From positions 13,715-77,714 of the forward strand of contig CAVBPX010000002.1 in assembly GCA_963597395.1 (NCBI GenBank): a stretch of DNA of 64,000 bases, in the 5' to 3' direction. Below the pieces are notes generated by a model, which did no database searches, was not told the origin of the DNA, and was given only the letters and a program-made list of their open reading frames with translations. The DNA is from Hallerella sp963597395. Lineage in GTDB: Bacteria; Fibrobacterota; Fibrobacteria; Fibrobacterales; Fibrobacteraceae. The stretch's first letter is position 1. Each line of letters starts with the position of its first letter. Positions 52,124 through 60,115 of the stretch are shown one piece after another. The position numbers and the translations under genes are program-made.

Positions 52124-52987
52124 ATGCATTTGCCAAAGAGCTTTTCGATTTTGTTTTCGGCATTCGTTCTTCTGATGGGAATTGAAACGGCAAATGCAAA
52201 TGTGATTGTTGAATCCCGGGACGAACAGCCGCAAAATTCAGCCCAGACGCTTCTGCGAATCCGCGTCTTCAACGACTCGCAGGATACACTGGAAAATGTC
52301 GAGCTGCATTATTTTCTTTCAAAAAGAAATCGCCAAATTGTCCTGGACCGCTATCATCCGCAAAATCTCGAAGCCGAAATCGTCGAGTCCGATTCCGACC
52401 GCCCCTATCTGAAAATTTCCGTTCCGCGGCTTTCTCCCGGAATTTTCCCCGACAGCGGAGGACTCGCTTTAGGACTGCACTTTTCGGACTGGAGCGACTT
52501 TGGAAAGAATGTCAAGATTTATTCGCTTCCCGAAAAGGACTTGAAAATGGCGATGCAGAACAATGTAAAGTTTACACGGGCATCCTTTTCCACGTTGCAA
52601 TCCCTTTGGCCCTACCGGGTCGCGGAACTCGCTTCGATGCCGTCCGTCGGGGATTCCGTCGTGGATGTCGCCTACGGCAAAAGTCTCGTTCTTGGAAATG
52701 GCGACAAAATCAAGACGCTGAAAGTCCACCCCGGCGGAACATTGTATATTGCCACCGGAGAAATGTACGTGGAAAACATCCAACTGGAATCCGGCAGCAA
52801 GCTGCAGTTTGTCAGTCCGGGACAAAGGAGCGTTCTGCACCTGAACGGATCCGTCATCTGGCGGGCGCACAACCTGAACGGAAAACTTTTGCAGGCAGGA
52901 AACCTTTCCGGAAATCGTGTGGAACTTTCTCCGCTTCCCGTCATTTTGGAAATTGAAAAACAAGCCGTTCTTGTAAAATCCGACTGA
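52124..52987 (+). CDS. Secreted CBM3-like protein
   Basis: The product is 287 residues with a signal peptide (SILFSAFVLLMGIETANA). Residues about 27-145 form a CBM3-like module ending ALGLHFSDWSDFGKNVKIYS, related in pattern to the two modules of the protein at 556-3102. The C-terminal half (VGDSVVDVAYGKSLVLGNGDKIKTLKVHPGGTLYIATGEMYVENIQL) is beta-rich, solenoid-like and unassigned. It may bind cellulose or another surface polymer. It lies inside a repeat-bounded segment with its own strong promoter. Confidence 0.75.
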   Translation: MHLPKSFSILFSAFVLLMGIETANANVIVESRDEQPQNSAQTLLRIRVFNDSQDTLENVELHYFLSKRNRQIVLDRYHPQNLEAEIVESDSDRPYLKISVPRLSPGIFPDSGGLALGLHFSDWSDFGKNVKIYSLPEKDLKMAMQNNVKFTRASFSTLQSLWPYRVAELASMPSVGDSVVDVAYGKSLVLGNGDKIKTLKVHPGGTLYIATGEMYVENIQLESGSKLQFVSPGQRSVLHLNGSVIWRAHNLNGKLLQAGNLSGNRVELSPLPVILEIEKQAVLVKSD

Positions 52988-53036
52988 CCTATTTCATCCT
53001 ATTTTGGCCTATTTGCCGAATTTTTAGAGGTGACCT

Positions 53037-54944
53037 TTATTTGCCAAAAAGGTTCGGTTCGCCGTTCTGCTTTGCGATAAAGCTCACCAGCTCGTCCGCT
53101 TCCAGAGGCCTGGAAATGTAGTCGCCCAGAATTCGGGTGACGCCGCTTCGACGGCATTCCTCAAATTCCATTTCGCTTGAGACGCCCTGCTGCTTGACAT
53201 CGACGTGGAGACTCCTGAAAAGCTCGGGCAGCGCGCGGACCCGTCCGCGCGCGACTTCGTCGTTTTTCTTGACGCGGATGCGGCCCGGTTCGAGCGAAAC
53301 GCCATAAAATTCCCCGCGGAGAATGCGCCTCAAATTGACGCATTCCTCCCCAAAGTTTCCGACAGAAAAGCGGAATCCCATCGCCCGCATTTTCCGAAAA
53401 TTTTCTTCCGCCATTTTGCAGCGGTCGAGTGCCTCGGAGCGGAAAAAATCAAAATTGAAAGCCTCCGCCTCGATTCCGTAGTTCTTCAGAATGCCGTTGA
53501 AATAAGGCTCGCAAAGTTCAGATAGAAGCTGAATCGCGCTCAGGTTCAGGTCGATTTGCCGAAGACCGGGCAGCCGGTTGCGTTTTTTTTGCAAAAGGTC
53601 GCAAATCGATTCGAAAATCACCCGGCAGAATTCATTCACAAAGCCCTTCCGTTCCGCGATGGAAAGAATCTCTTCCGGTCCAATGTCCGAAAGCCTCGAG
53701 TCTTCAAAGCGGAGAAGCGCCTCCGCGGAATCAAAGCGCTGCGTTTCCAGGTTCAGGACGGGCCTGTAGAGGACGGAGAACCTTTTTTCCTGAAAGGCTC
53801 GCTCGAGGGCGTTTTCGATTTCAAGATGTTCCAAGGACGACGATGCATTTCCGTCAACGCCGAGCTTCACAAAATCGCTCGCGCTCCGGATCTTTTTATC
53901 GGGCAACCGGATATGCACATAATTTACGTGAAGCGGCATCGGAATTTCCCCAAAGCGAAACTCCTGCCCGGAGACATTCTTCAAAAATTCCGAGATAAAA
54001 TTATCCATTTCGGACTTTTCGGCAAACGAGAGCAGCGCAAGGCGATCCTGCCCCAGGCGATAGACCGATCCCGTAAAATTTTTGAGAATCCATCCCAGAA
54101 CATTCAAGACGACCTTTTCCAGCCGCTCGATATTAAAAAAGGGATAAAGCGACCTGAAATCGGAAAATTCGAGAAAGCACACGGAATAGTCCTTTTTCAA
54201 ACGAAGAAACCGCTCGTTGTCAATCAGGAAATTTTCGCTGTCATAAACGCCTTCGAGAGGCTTTCCGCGAAAGTCGTCAAGCTCTATCACAAGCATTAAG
54301 CCCAAAAGGGAAACCGCTTCGAAGAAAAGTTCCGTCTTGATCCACGGCCACAAAAACTGGATGAGGATTCCGACGACGCACATGCCGATAAAGAACCAGA
54401 GAGCAAACGAGGCCGACCTGGGAAGCGTGCACCGAAAAATAAACAGTTGCCCGATGGAAAACGCGATATAGCCCACCGCCTCCCCATAGACCAAAAGTTC
54501 GAGAGGCCCCCGCGTAAAGAGGATGTTGTCCTGATAATAAAAAATCAGATGAGTGACCGGGTTTGTCAGGATAAAGATTTCAAGAAGAAACGCCGGGAAA
54601 AGAAACCAGAGAACCGTATTCCGCGGAAAGCTCTCGCCCCAGTTGTTCACCGTCGCCACATAAAGGGCAAAGAGCGGAGCCAAAAGGACATGCATCGCAA
54701 AATAAAGGGTCTGGAAAAACTGCTGGACGGAATTGAAAATGTTCCCGTCCGTCGAGACGAGCGGATTCATCAAGGTCGCGCCGATGGACGAAAGCGCCGT
54801 GAGCAGCATATTGAAAATGAGCAGCTCAAAAATCTTTCCGCTTTCCTTCCGCTTTTTCCGATGCGAGTAGTAATATACGACGCAGCAGAACGAGATGAAC
54901 GCCGCGCAAAAGTAAAAACAGACATCCGTTGTCAAAAATCGCAT
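53037..54944 (-). CDS. Membrane protein with degenerate GGDEF and EAL domains
   Basis: The product is 635 residues. Seven or so N-terminal membrane helices (residues 1 to about 235) resemble the 7TM sensor of some histidine kinases. A GGDEF-like domain (about 245-385) has GQDRL where GGDEF should be, so cyclase activity is lost. The EAL-like domain (about 395-630) keeps AEALLRF and NLSAIQLL but lacks the later metal residues: FDFFRSE in place of an ELTES-type motif, VGNFGEE in place of DDFGTG, and no KID-type Lys. It is probably a non-catalytic receptor or scaffold. The start at 54944 has GGAG 8 nt upstream. Confidence 0.85.
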   Translation of the reverse strand: MRFLTTDVCFYFCAAFISFCCVVYYYSHRKKRKESGKIFELLIFNMLLTALSSIGATLMNPLVSTDGNIFNSVQQFFQTLYFAMHVLLAPLFALYVATVNNWGESFPRNTVLWFLFPAFLLEIFILTNPVTHLIFYYQDNILFTRGPLELLVYGEAVGYIAFSIGQLFIFRCTLPRSASFALWFFIGMCVVGILIQFLWPWIKTELFFEAVSLLGLMLVIELDDFRGKPLEGVYDSENFLIDNERFLRLKKDYSVCFLEFSDFRSLYPFFNIERLEKVVLNVLGWILKNFTGSVYRLGQDRLALLSFAEKSEMDNFISEFLKNVSGQEFRFGEIPMPLHVNYVHIRLPDKKIRSASDFVKLGVDGNASSSLEHLEIENALERAFQEKRFSVLYRPVLNLETQRFDSAEALLRFEDSRLSDIGPEEILSIAERKGFVNEFCRVIFESICDLLQKKRNRLPGLRQIDLNLSAIQLLSELCEPYFNGILKNYGIEAEAFNFDFFRSEALDRCKMAEENFRKMRAMGFRFSVGNFGEECVNLRRILRGEFYGVSLEPGRIRVKKNDEVARGRVRALPELFRSLHVDVKQQGVSSEMEFEECRRSGVTRILGDYISRPLEADELVSFIAKQNGEPNLFGK

Positions 54945-54987
54945 AAAACACTCTCCGCGGCAAAGTCCCGCCGACATTTTCAATATA

Positions 54988-54993
54988 TATATT
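54988..54993 (+). promoter_or_regulatory. -10 box directly before hflX (leaderless pattern)
   Basis: TATATT is followed by ATGGCC and the ATG at 55000. The 5' end would coincide with the second ATG. Confidence 0.5.
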
Positions 54994-54999
54994 ATGGCC

Positions 55000-56124
55000 A
55001 TGCTTGAAGAATGCGCAAAAGAAAAAGCCATCCTCGTGGGCATCGCGACGCCGCGGGTAAAAAAATCCACGGCAAGTTCCCACCTTGAAGAACTGCGGCG
55101 GCTGGCGGAGACGGCCGGTGCGGAAGTGACGCGGACGTTCCTGCAGCGCGTGCAGGCGTTTCGGTCTTCGACCCTCGTCGGCGAAGGAAAAATTCAGGAA
55201 ATCGGAAACGCCCTCAAGGAAGACGGAGCGGGCCTTGTCGTCTTTGACGAAGATCTTTCCGGGTCGCAGGTGCGAAATCTCGAAGAGCGGCTTCCGGGCA
55301 TAAAGGTTCTTGACCGCACGGGCATTATCCTCGATATTTTTGCAAAGCACGCAATTACCGCCGAAAGCCGTCTGATGGTGGAAATTGCCCAGCTCGAATA
55401 TCTTGTGCCGAGACTTACGCATGCGTGGACGCACCTTTCCAGGCAGGCCGGCGGACGCGGCATCGGCATGAACGGTCCGGGAGAAACACAGCTCGAAACG
55501 GACCGCCGGATTATCCACAAAAAAATTCAGGAACTCAAAAAAAAGCTCGAAAAAATTGAAGGGGCGCGTGAACGGCAGGCCGTTCGCCGGGCGGACATCT
55601 TTCAGGTGGGAATCGTCGGCTACACGAACGCCGGAAAGAGCACTCTCACGAACAGACTCGCCAAAAGCGACGTCTATGTGAAGGACCAACTGTTCGCAAC
55701 GCTCGACAGCACCATGCGAAAGCTCTACGTCGGGGACGGAAAGTTCATTTTGCTTTCGGACACGGTCGGATTCATTCGCAAGCTTCCTCCGCACCTGCTC
55801 GCCACGTTCAAGAGCACGCTCGGGGCGGCGAGCAACGCAAACTGCATTCTGAACGTCGTGGATGCGACTGCGGACGATTACGCGGAGCACCTGGAAATTA
55901 CTCACAAAATTCTTGAAGGCCTGATACCGCCCGAGGTGCCAAGGATTATCGCGTTCAACAAGGCGGAAAGCGCCTCGCCCGAACGTCGCAGGGAACTTCT
56001 GGAAAATTTTCCGGACGCCCTGCAGATTAGCGCGAAGGAAAACATCGGCATGGAGAACCTGCGGGAGGTTCTCGTCGAAAAGATGCGCGCCTGGGAAGAT
56101 TCCCGAAAAGCGCGTACAAACTAA
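55000..56124 (+). CDS. hflX: Ribosome-associated GTPase HflX
   Basis: HflX splits stalled ribosomes and is a GTPase. The 374-residue product has the N-terminal HflX domain (LVGEGKIQEIGNAL, VFDEDLSGSQVRNLEE, DRTGIILDIFAKHA, GGRGIGMNGPGETQLETDRR). The G domain follows: G1 GYTNAGKSTL, G3 DTVGF, G4 NKAE. G4 is NKAE rather than NKxD, a change worth noting for nucleotide preference. ATG 54994 is also in frame, but lies only one base after the -10 box. Confidence 0.94.
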   Translation: MLEECAKEKAILVGIATPRVKKSTASSHLEELRRLAETAGAEVTRTFLQRVQAFRSSTLVGEGKIQEIGNALKEDGAGLVVFDEDLSGSQVRNLEERLPGIKVLDRTGIILDIFAKHAITAESRLMVEIAQLEYLVPRLTHAWTHLSRQAGGRGIGMNGPGETQLETDRRIIHKKIQELKKKLEKIEGARERQAVRRADIFQVGIVGYTNAGKSTLTNRLAKSDVYVKDQLFATLDSTMRKLYVGDGKFILLSDTVGFIRKLPPHLLATFKSTLGAASNANCILNVVDATADDYAEHLEITHKILEGLIPPEVPRIIAFNKAESASPERRRELLENFPDALQISAKENIGMENLREVLVEKMRAWEDSRKARTN

Positions 56125-56435
56125 CGCATCGGATTGTAGTTGTTCATCATCACCATCGCAAGCGCGATGCAAAGCATCACGACAGAGCCGACGATGAGCT
56201 GTTCCCTGTGGTTATATTCGCGCATCACGTATTCGGGTTCCATATCCTCGTGCAGTTCCTGCCGGGTGGGCTTCACGTCAATTTCCGCCGAGTCCACTCC
56301 GTAAACATTCGCCGCTTCCTCATCCGACATGTTGAGCGTATTCACATACATCGAGTCAAAGGAGTCCGCCGCGGCAAACGCCGTAGAAAAGACTCCCGTG
56401 AAAAGAAAGAGGAAAAGGAAGATTCCCGTGCGCAC
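56121..56435 (-). CDS. Small single-TM exported protein
   Basis: The product is 104 residues with GTG start. A signal peptide (GIFLFLFLFTGVFSTAFA) is followed by an acidic periplasmic segment (SDEEAANVYGVDSAEIDVKPTRQEL) and a C-terminal membrane helix (LIVGSVVMLCIALAMVMM). I recognise no family. It lies 8 bp after gatB and overlaps the convergent hflX stop by 4 bp. Confidence 0.6.
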   Translation of the reverse strand: MRTGIFLFLFLFTGVFSTAFAAADSFDSMYVNTLNMSDEEAANVYGVDSAEIDVKPTRQELHEDMEPEYVMREYNHREQLIVGSVVMLCIALAMVMMNNYNPMR

Positions 56436-56443
56436 CGAGAACT

Positions 56444-57898
56444 TTATTCCTTTGCAATCTGGTCCAAGAGCTGGTTCACGATCTTCGGGTTCGCCTTGCC
56501 GCCGGAGCTTTTCATCACCTGGCCCACAAAGAAGCCCTTGAGCGCGACCTTTCCGGCCTTGAATTCCGCAAACTGCGAAGCGTTCTTTTCAATGACGTCG
56601 CGAACGACCTTTTCGATGGCACCCGTGTCCGTAATCTGGACAAGACCCTTTTCCTTGACGATGACGTCCGGTTCCTTGCCCGAAGCGAACATTTCGGCAA
56701 AGACCTGCTTTGCAATCTTTCCGTTGATGGTGCCGTCCTCGATTAGGTTCACGAGGCGGGAAAGATGCTCGGGCTTCACCTTGATGGCGTCAAAGCCGCC
56801 TTCGAGTTCCTTCACTTCGCGGAGAAGTTCCGTGATGACCCAGTTGGCGAGGATCTTCGGATTTTTGCACGTCTTCGCGGCGACGTCGAACCAGTCGCTT
56901 ACGCGGATTTCGTCCGTGAGAACCTGTGCGTCGTATTCCGTGAGCTTGTAGTCCTTGATGAAGCGCGCGTAGCGCGCGTCAGGAAGTTCGGGGAGCGTCC
57001 GGCGAATTTCTTCGACGAAGGCGGCATCGGTCACAAGGCGCACCATGTCGGGTTCCGGGAAGTACTTGTAGTCGGGAGCGTCTTCCTTGGAGCGGATGAC
57101 AATCGTCTTGTCCGCATTCGGGTCGTAGCGCTTGGTGCACTGCATCACTTCCTTTCCGGCGTCGAGCGTCACCGTTTGCAAAAGCATTTCGGCGGTGAGG
57201 GCCTTTTCGAGGTTCGTGAAGCTGTTCAGGTTCTTGATTTCGGCGCGGGTCCCGAACGGGGCGTCCTCGCTCGGACGAATGGAAATGTTGCCGTCGCAGC
57301 GGATGTTCCCGTTTTCCATGTTCGCATGCGAGACTCCCGTATACTCGAGAATCTGCTTGATTTTTTTGAACGTGAGAACGGCTTCTTCCGGGCTTCGCAT
57401 GTCGGGCTCGGTGACTATCTCGCAAAGCGGCGTTCCGCAGCGGTTCGCGTCAAAATGGCTGCCGGTCGGGCTCATGTCGTGGACGAGCTTTCCGGCGTCC
57501 TCTTCCATATGGATGCGCGTGATGCCGATGCGGCGAACGACTCCGTCCGCGCGCGTGATTTCGAGCCATCCCTTTTTGCAAATCGGATGGTCGTAAATGG
57601 GAAGCCCGCCGGTCTGGGTAATCTGGTAGCCCTTCGGAAGGTCGGGATAAAAGTAGTTCTTGCGGGTCCACATCGCGTTCAGGTCTATTTCGCAGTGGAG
57701 CGCGAGCCCCAGTCGAATCGCATATTCCACGGCCTTCTTGTTCGGAACGGGCATCGCGCCCGGAAATCCCAGACAGACCGGGCAGACGTGCTTGTTCGGA
57801 CTCGTGTTGACTTCGACTTCGCATCCGCAAAACATCTTCGTCTTTGTCGCGAGCTGGCAATGAATTTCAAGACCTATCACAGGATAATACTTGGACAT
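56444..57898 (-). CDS. gatB: Aspartyl/glutamyl-tRNA amidotransferase subunit B
   Basis: GatB binds mischarged Glu-tRNA(Gln) or Asp-tRNA(Asn) and helps transamidate it. The 484-residue product has VIGLEIHCQLATKTKMFC, NKHVCPVCLGFPGAMPVPNKKAVEYAIRLGLAL, RKNYFYPDLPKGYQITQ and a C-terminal tail domain ending KGFFVGQVMKSSGGKANPKIVNQLL. Zinc-type cysteines (CGCEV, CPVC) are present. Subunits A and C are not in the window. The start at 57898 has GGAG about 9 nt upstream. Confidence 0.96.
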   Translation of the reverse strand: MSKYYPVIGLEIHCQLATKTKMFCGCEVEVNTSPNKHVCPVCLGFPGAMPVPNKKAVEYAIRLGLALHCEIDLNAMWTRKNYFYPDLPKGYQITQTGGLPIYDHPICKKGWLEITRADGVVRRIGITRIHMEEDAGKLVHDMSPTGSHFDANRCGTPLCEIVTEPDMRSPEEAVLTFKKIKQILEYTGVSHANMENGNIRCDGNISIRPSEDAPFGTRAEIKNLNSFTNLEKALTAEMLLQTVTLDAGKEVMQCTKRYDPNADKTIVIRSKEDAPDYKYFPEPDMVRLVTDAAFVEEIRRTLPELPDARYARFIKDYKLTEYDAQVLTDEIRVSDWFDVAAKTCKNPKILANWVITELLREVKELEGGFDAIKVKPEHLSRLVNLIEDGTINGKIAKQVFAEMFASGKEPDVIVKEKGLVQITDTGAIEKVVRDVIEKNASQFAEFKAGKVALKGFFVGQVMKSSGGKANPKIVNQLLDQIAKE

Positions 57899-57953
57899 GG
57901 CAAAAAACTCCAAAACTTGTTCGACGAAAATTTAGCAAATCCGAAAAAAAAGT

Positions 57954-58388
57954 TTAGACGAGCTCCGAAAGGAGAACGACATTCAGGTCGAGAGCGTCCC
58001 GGAACGCGGCGTTTTCCGTGAGAAGGACGTCCGCACCGGAGACGTAGGCGGTGGCGAGCTGCAAGGCTTCCCGAGCCTGCAAACGGTGTTCAGCCCGAAA
58101 CTTCGCCGCAAAAAAGGCGACTTCCGCATCCGTTTCGCGAAGCACGAGCTGTGCGCTTTTGGTAAAGAATTCCTTGTATTCGCGGGCGAGAACGGGCTCG
58201 TTTTTTTCAAAGGCCCGGTGGCAAACGCCTTCGAGCGTTGCCGGAGAGACGACCATCTGGATTCCGCGGGCATAGGCGATGTCGAGCACCCGGAGCATTA
58301 CCGGGTAAAACTCCGAGCGAAATTCGAGCAGGCGGCGAACGGGCATCTCGTCCAAAAAGAGAATTCTTGCATTTTCCACGCGGCGCAT
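57954..58388 (-). CDS. PIN-domain protein
   Basis: The product is 144 residues of PIN-like fold. It has the first acidic residue D13 (ILFLDEMP) and the end pattern REALQLATAYVSGADVLLTENAAF. Canonical VapC proteins have Asp at two positions that are Glu108 and Glu125/Asn126 here, so nuclease activity is uncertain. No antitoxin gene lies beside it. There is no Shine-Dalgarno; TAAATT lies 6 nt before the ATG. Confidence 0.8.
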   Translation of the reverse strand: MRRVENARILFLDEMPVRRLLEFRSEFYPVMLRVLDIAYARGIQMVVSPATLEGVCHRAFEKNEPVLAREYKEFFTKSAQLVLRETDAEVAFFAAKFRAEHRLQAREALQLATAYVSGADVLLTENAAFRDALDLNVVLLSELV

Positions 58389-58394
58389 AAATAA

Positions 58395-58400
58395 AATTTA
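58395..58400 (-). promoter_or_regulatory. -10 box directly before the PIN gene (leaderless pattern)
   Basis: On the minus strand TAAATT is followed by TTATTT and the ATG at 58388. Confidence 0.5.
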
Positions 58401-58462
58401 ACAAAGCGGAGCCGTTTTTGTTATTATTGGAAGTGGAATTTTTATTGGATAAGGAGAAACAG

Positions 58463-60037
58463 ATGAACAAAGTACTATTTGCATCCCTTGCAATGGCAAC
58501 CGCGCTGTTCGCCCAGGCGGCACCGGTCGATTCGGCAAAAACGGTTCCCGTAGCGGCACCGGCAGTTGCGGATTCCGCAAAGGCCGCTCCGCAGGCTGTC
58601 GCGGACACGGCGAAGGCTATGCCCGCTCCCGCCGCAGCCAAGGCCGATTCGGCAAAGGCCTCCCCCGCAGTCGAAGCGGCAAAGCCCGCAAGCGATACGG
58701 CAAAAGTTGCGGCAGCCGATACCGCAAAGGCTAATGCCGACACGGCGAAGGTCGCTCCCGCGGCCGATACCGCAGCCGTAGCCCAAGTGGCCGCTTCCGA
58801 CACGACAAAGGCCGACTCCGCGGTGGCAAAGACGCCCGAAGCGGCGCCGGCAGCCGATACCGCAAAGGTTGCGGCAAGCGACAGCGCAAAGACTGAAGCC
58901 GACACGGCGAAAGTCGCCGCGGCCGATACCGCAAAGGCCGAAAAGAAGGAAGCCCCGAAAGAGGACTACTCCATGGCCGCAGCCGGGACGGAAGAAAAGA
59001 AGAAGGTGAAAAAGGCTCCGCTCTTCAAGGCGGGCGAATTCGTGTTTGACGTAAACGCGAGCTTCGAAATCCAGGCGGGCAAGGTTCTCTGGACAAGCGA
59101 AGACGACGAAAACGGCGACAACCTCGAAGAATGGTGGGGCCGCGCAAACCTCGGACTCGAGACGCGTTCGAACGACTTTAACGGCCGCATCCTCGTCTAT
59201 ATGTATCCGGGCGACCTGATGGACAACCAGTATCACGCCCGCCACACGGCAAAGGGCGAAGCGACCGACAGCTACGAATACCGCGACCTCTTCGAAATTC
59301 ACGAGGCCTGGGCCGAGCAGCACACGAAATACCTCGCGTTCAAGCTCGGACGCTGGGAATTCACGCAGAAGAACGGTGACTTCTTCGGCAACTACGTCGA
59401 TGGCTACTACCGCGGATTCAAGTCCGGAACGGAAAGCGAAAACGCGCTGCAGTTTACGCTGACCCCGACCGAGACGATGACGATGGACGTCGCCTTCATC
59501 AGCACGACCCCGAACCTCAACACGGGCGACCTCCGACTGATGTTCCGCTTCCACGATCTCTCCGGAATCGAGTTCCTGAACCTCGACCTCGGCTACCGCA
59601 CGAACGTCTTCGACCTCATCCACGACGACGACACGGACGTGCGCCACACGATAGCCCTGCAGGGCAAGACGCCCATCGTAAACGGCATCGCCTACCTCTT
59701 CCTCGAAGGCGCCCTCATGGGAATTGACGCCGAAGAGACCTACACGGACGCTTCGGGCAAGGAACACACCCGCTCGATTGACATGGTGACCCCGATTACT
59801 GGAGGCCTTCTCTTTACGCCGCGCGACTACCGGATTATTCTCGAAGCGGAATATATCCACGACCGCGCCGAAACGGCCTACGCCGACAAGGACAAGAAGC
59901 ACATCAAGGACGTTCTCGCCGCATTCTACATCGAGAAGCCACTTTCGAAGCGCTTCACCCTTTCCTTCGGCGCGCACAGCTACGGCACTTCCCGCGACGT
60001 GGAATTCACCGGAAACCTGGTGGGAACCATCAACTAA
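58463..60037 (+). CDS. Outer-membrane barrel protein with Ala/Asp/Thr/Lys-repeat N-terminus
   Basis: The product is 524 residues. After a signal peptide (MNKVLFASLAMATALFAQA) come about 150 residues of A-D-T-A-K-type repeats, the same low-complexity sequence as in the protein at 15933-16655. The remainder (about 190-524) alternates in beta-strand fashion with many aromatic residues (FVFDVNASFEIQAGKVLW; RDLFEIHEAWAEQHTKYLAFKLGRWEF) and resembles a porin-like barrel. The C-terminus lacks a clear terminal Phe. The repeat region could span the periplasm. The start at 58463 has AAGGAG upstream. Confidence 0.75.
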   Translation: MNKVLFASLAMATALFAQAAPVDSAKTVPVAAPAVADSAKAAPQAVADTAKAMPAPAAAKADSAKASPAVEAAKPASDTAKVAAADTAKANADTAKVAPAADTAAVAQVAASDTTKADSAVAKTPEAAPAADTAKVAASDSAKTEADTAKVAAADTAKAEKKEAPKEDYSMAAAGTEEKKKVKKAPLFKAGEFVFDVNASFEIQAGKVLWTSEDDENGDNLEEWWGRANLGLETRSNDFNGRILVYMYPGDLMDNQYHARHTAKGEATDSYEYRDLFEIHEAWAEQHTKYLAFKLGRWEFTQKNGDFFGNYVDGYYRGFKSGTESENALQFTLTPTETMTMDVAFISTTPNLNTGDLRLMFRFHDLSGIEFLNLDLGYRTNVFDLIHDDDTDVRHTIALQGKTPIVNGIAYLFLEGALMGIDAEETYTDASGKEHTRSIDMVTPITGGLLFTPRDYRIILEAEYIHDRAETAYADKDKKHIKDVLAAFYIEKPLSKRFTLSFGAHSYGTSRDVEFTGNLVGTIN

Positions 60038-60059
60038 GCCTTCCGACTTAAATGTTCTC

Positions 60060-60085
60060 GCGCCCCCGGTCGGGGGCGCTTTCTT
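60060..60085 (+). terminator. Rho-independent terminator
   Basis: GCGCCCCCG and CGGGGGCGC form a 9-bp stem with a 2-nt loop (effectively larger), followed by TTTCTT. Confidence 0.8.
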
Positions 60086-60087
60086 AT

Positions 60088-60112
60088 GGTCACCTCTAAA
60101 TTTAGAGGTTCC
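60088..60112. repeat. 25-bp minimal copy of the inverted-repeat family with CTTAT duplication
   Basis: The left half begins GGTCACCTCTAAA and the right half, read on the other strand, GGAACCTCTAAA, so the centre ACCTCTAAA/TTTAGAGGT is a perfect palindrome. CTTAT lies directly outside both ends (60083-60087 and 60113-60117). The right CTTAT includes the AT of the transporter start codon. AGAGGT in the right arm is the only ribosome site of that gene, and TAAATT in the centre matches the -10 consensus seen elsewhere in the window. Confidence 0.6.
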
Positions 60113-60115
60113 CTT

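Larger units (their letters stand above)
51976..53035. mobile_element. Candidate non-autonomous inverted-repeat element carrying a CBM3-like gene
   Basis: The left end reads GGTCACCTCTAAGAATT and the right end, on the other strand, GGTCACCTCTAAAAATT: 17 bp with one mismatch. TTTAT lies directly outside each end (51971-51975 and 53036-53040), a 5-bp target duplication. A further shared block (ATTTTGGCCTATTT) lies inside each end, at 52006 and 53002, in direct orientation. The only gene inside is the CBM3-like CDS with its own promoter; there is no transposase. Removing the segment would place the metK T-run directly at the stop codon of the gene at 53037, a sensible ancestral arrangement. Confidence 0.55.
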
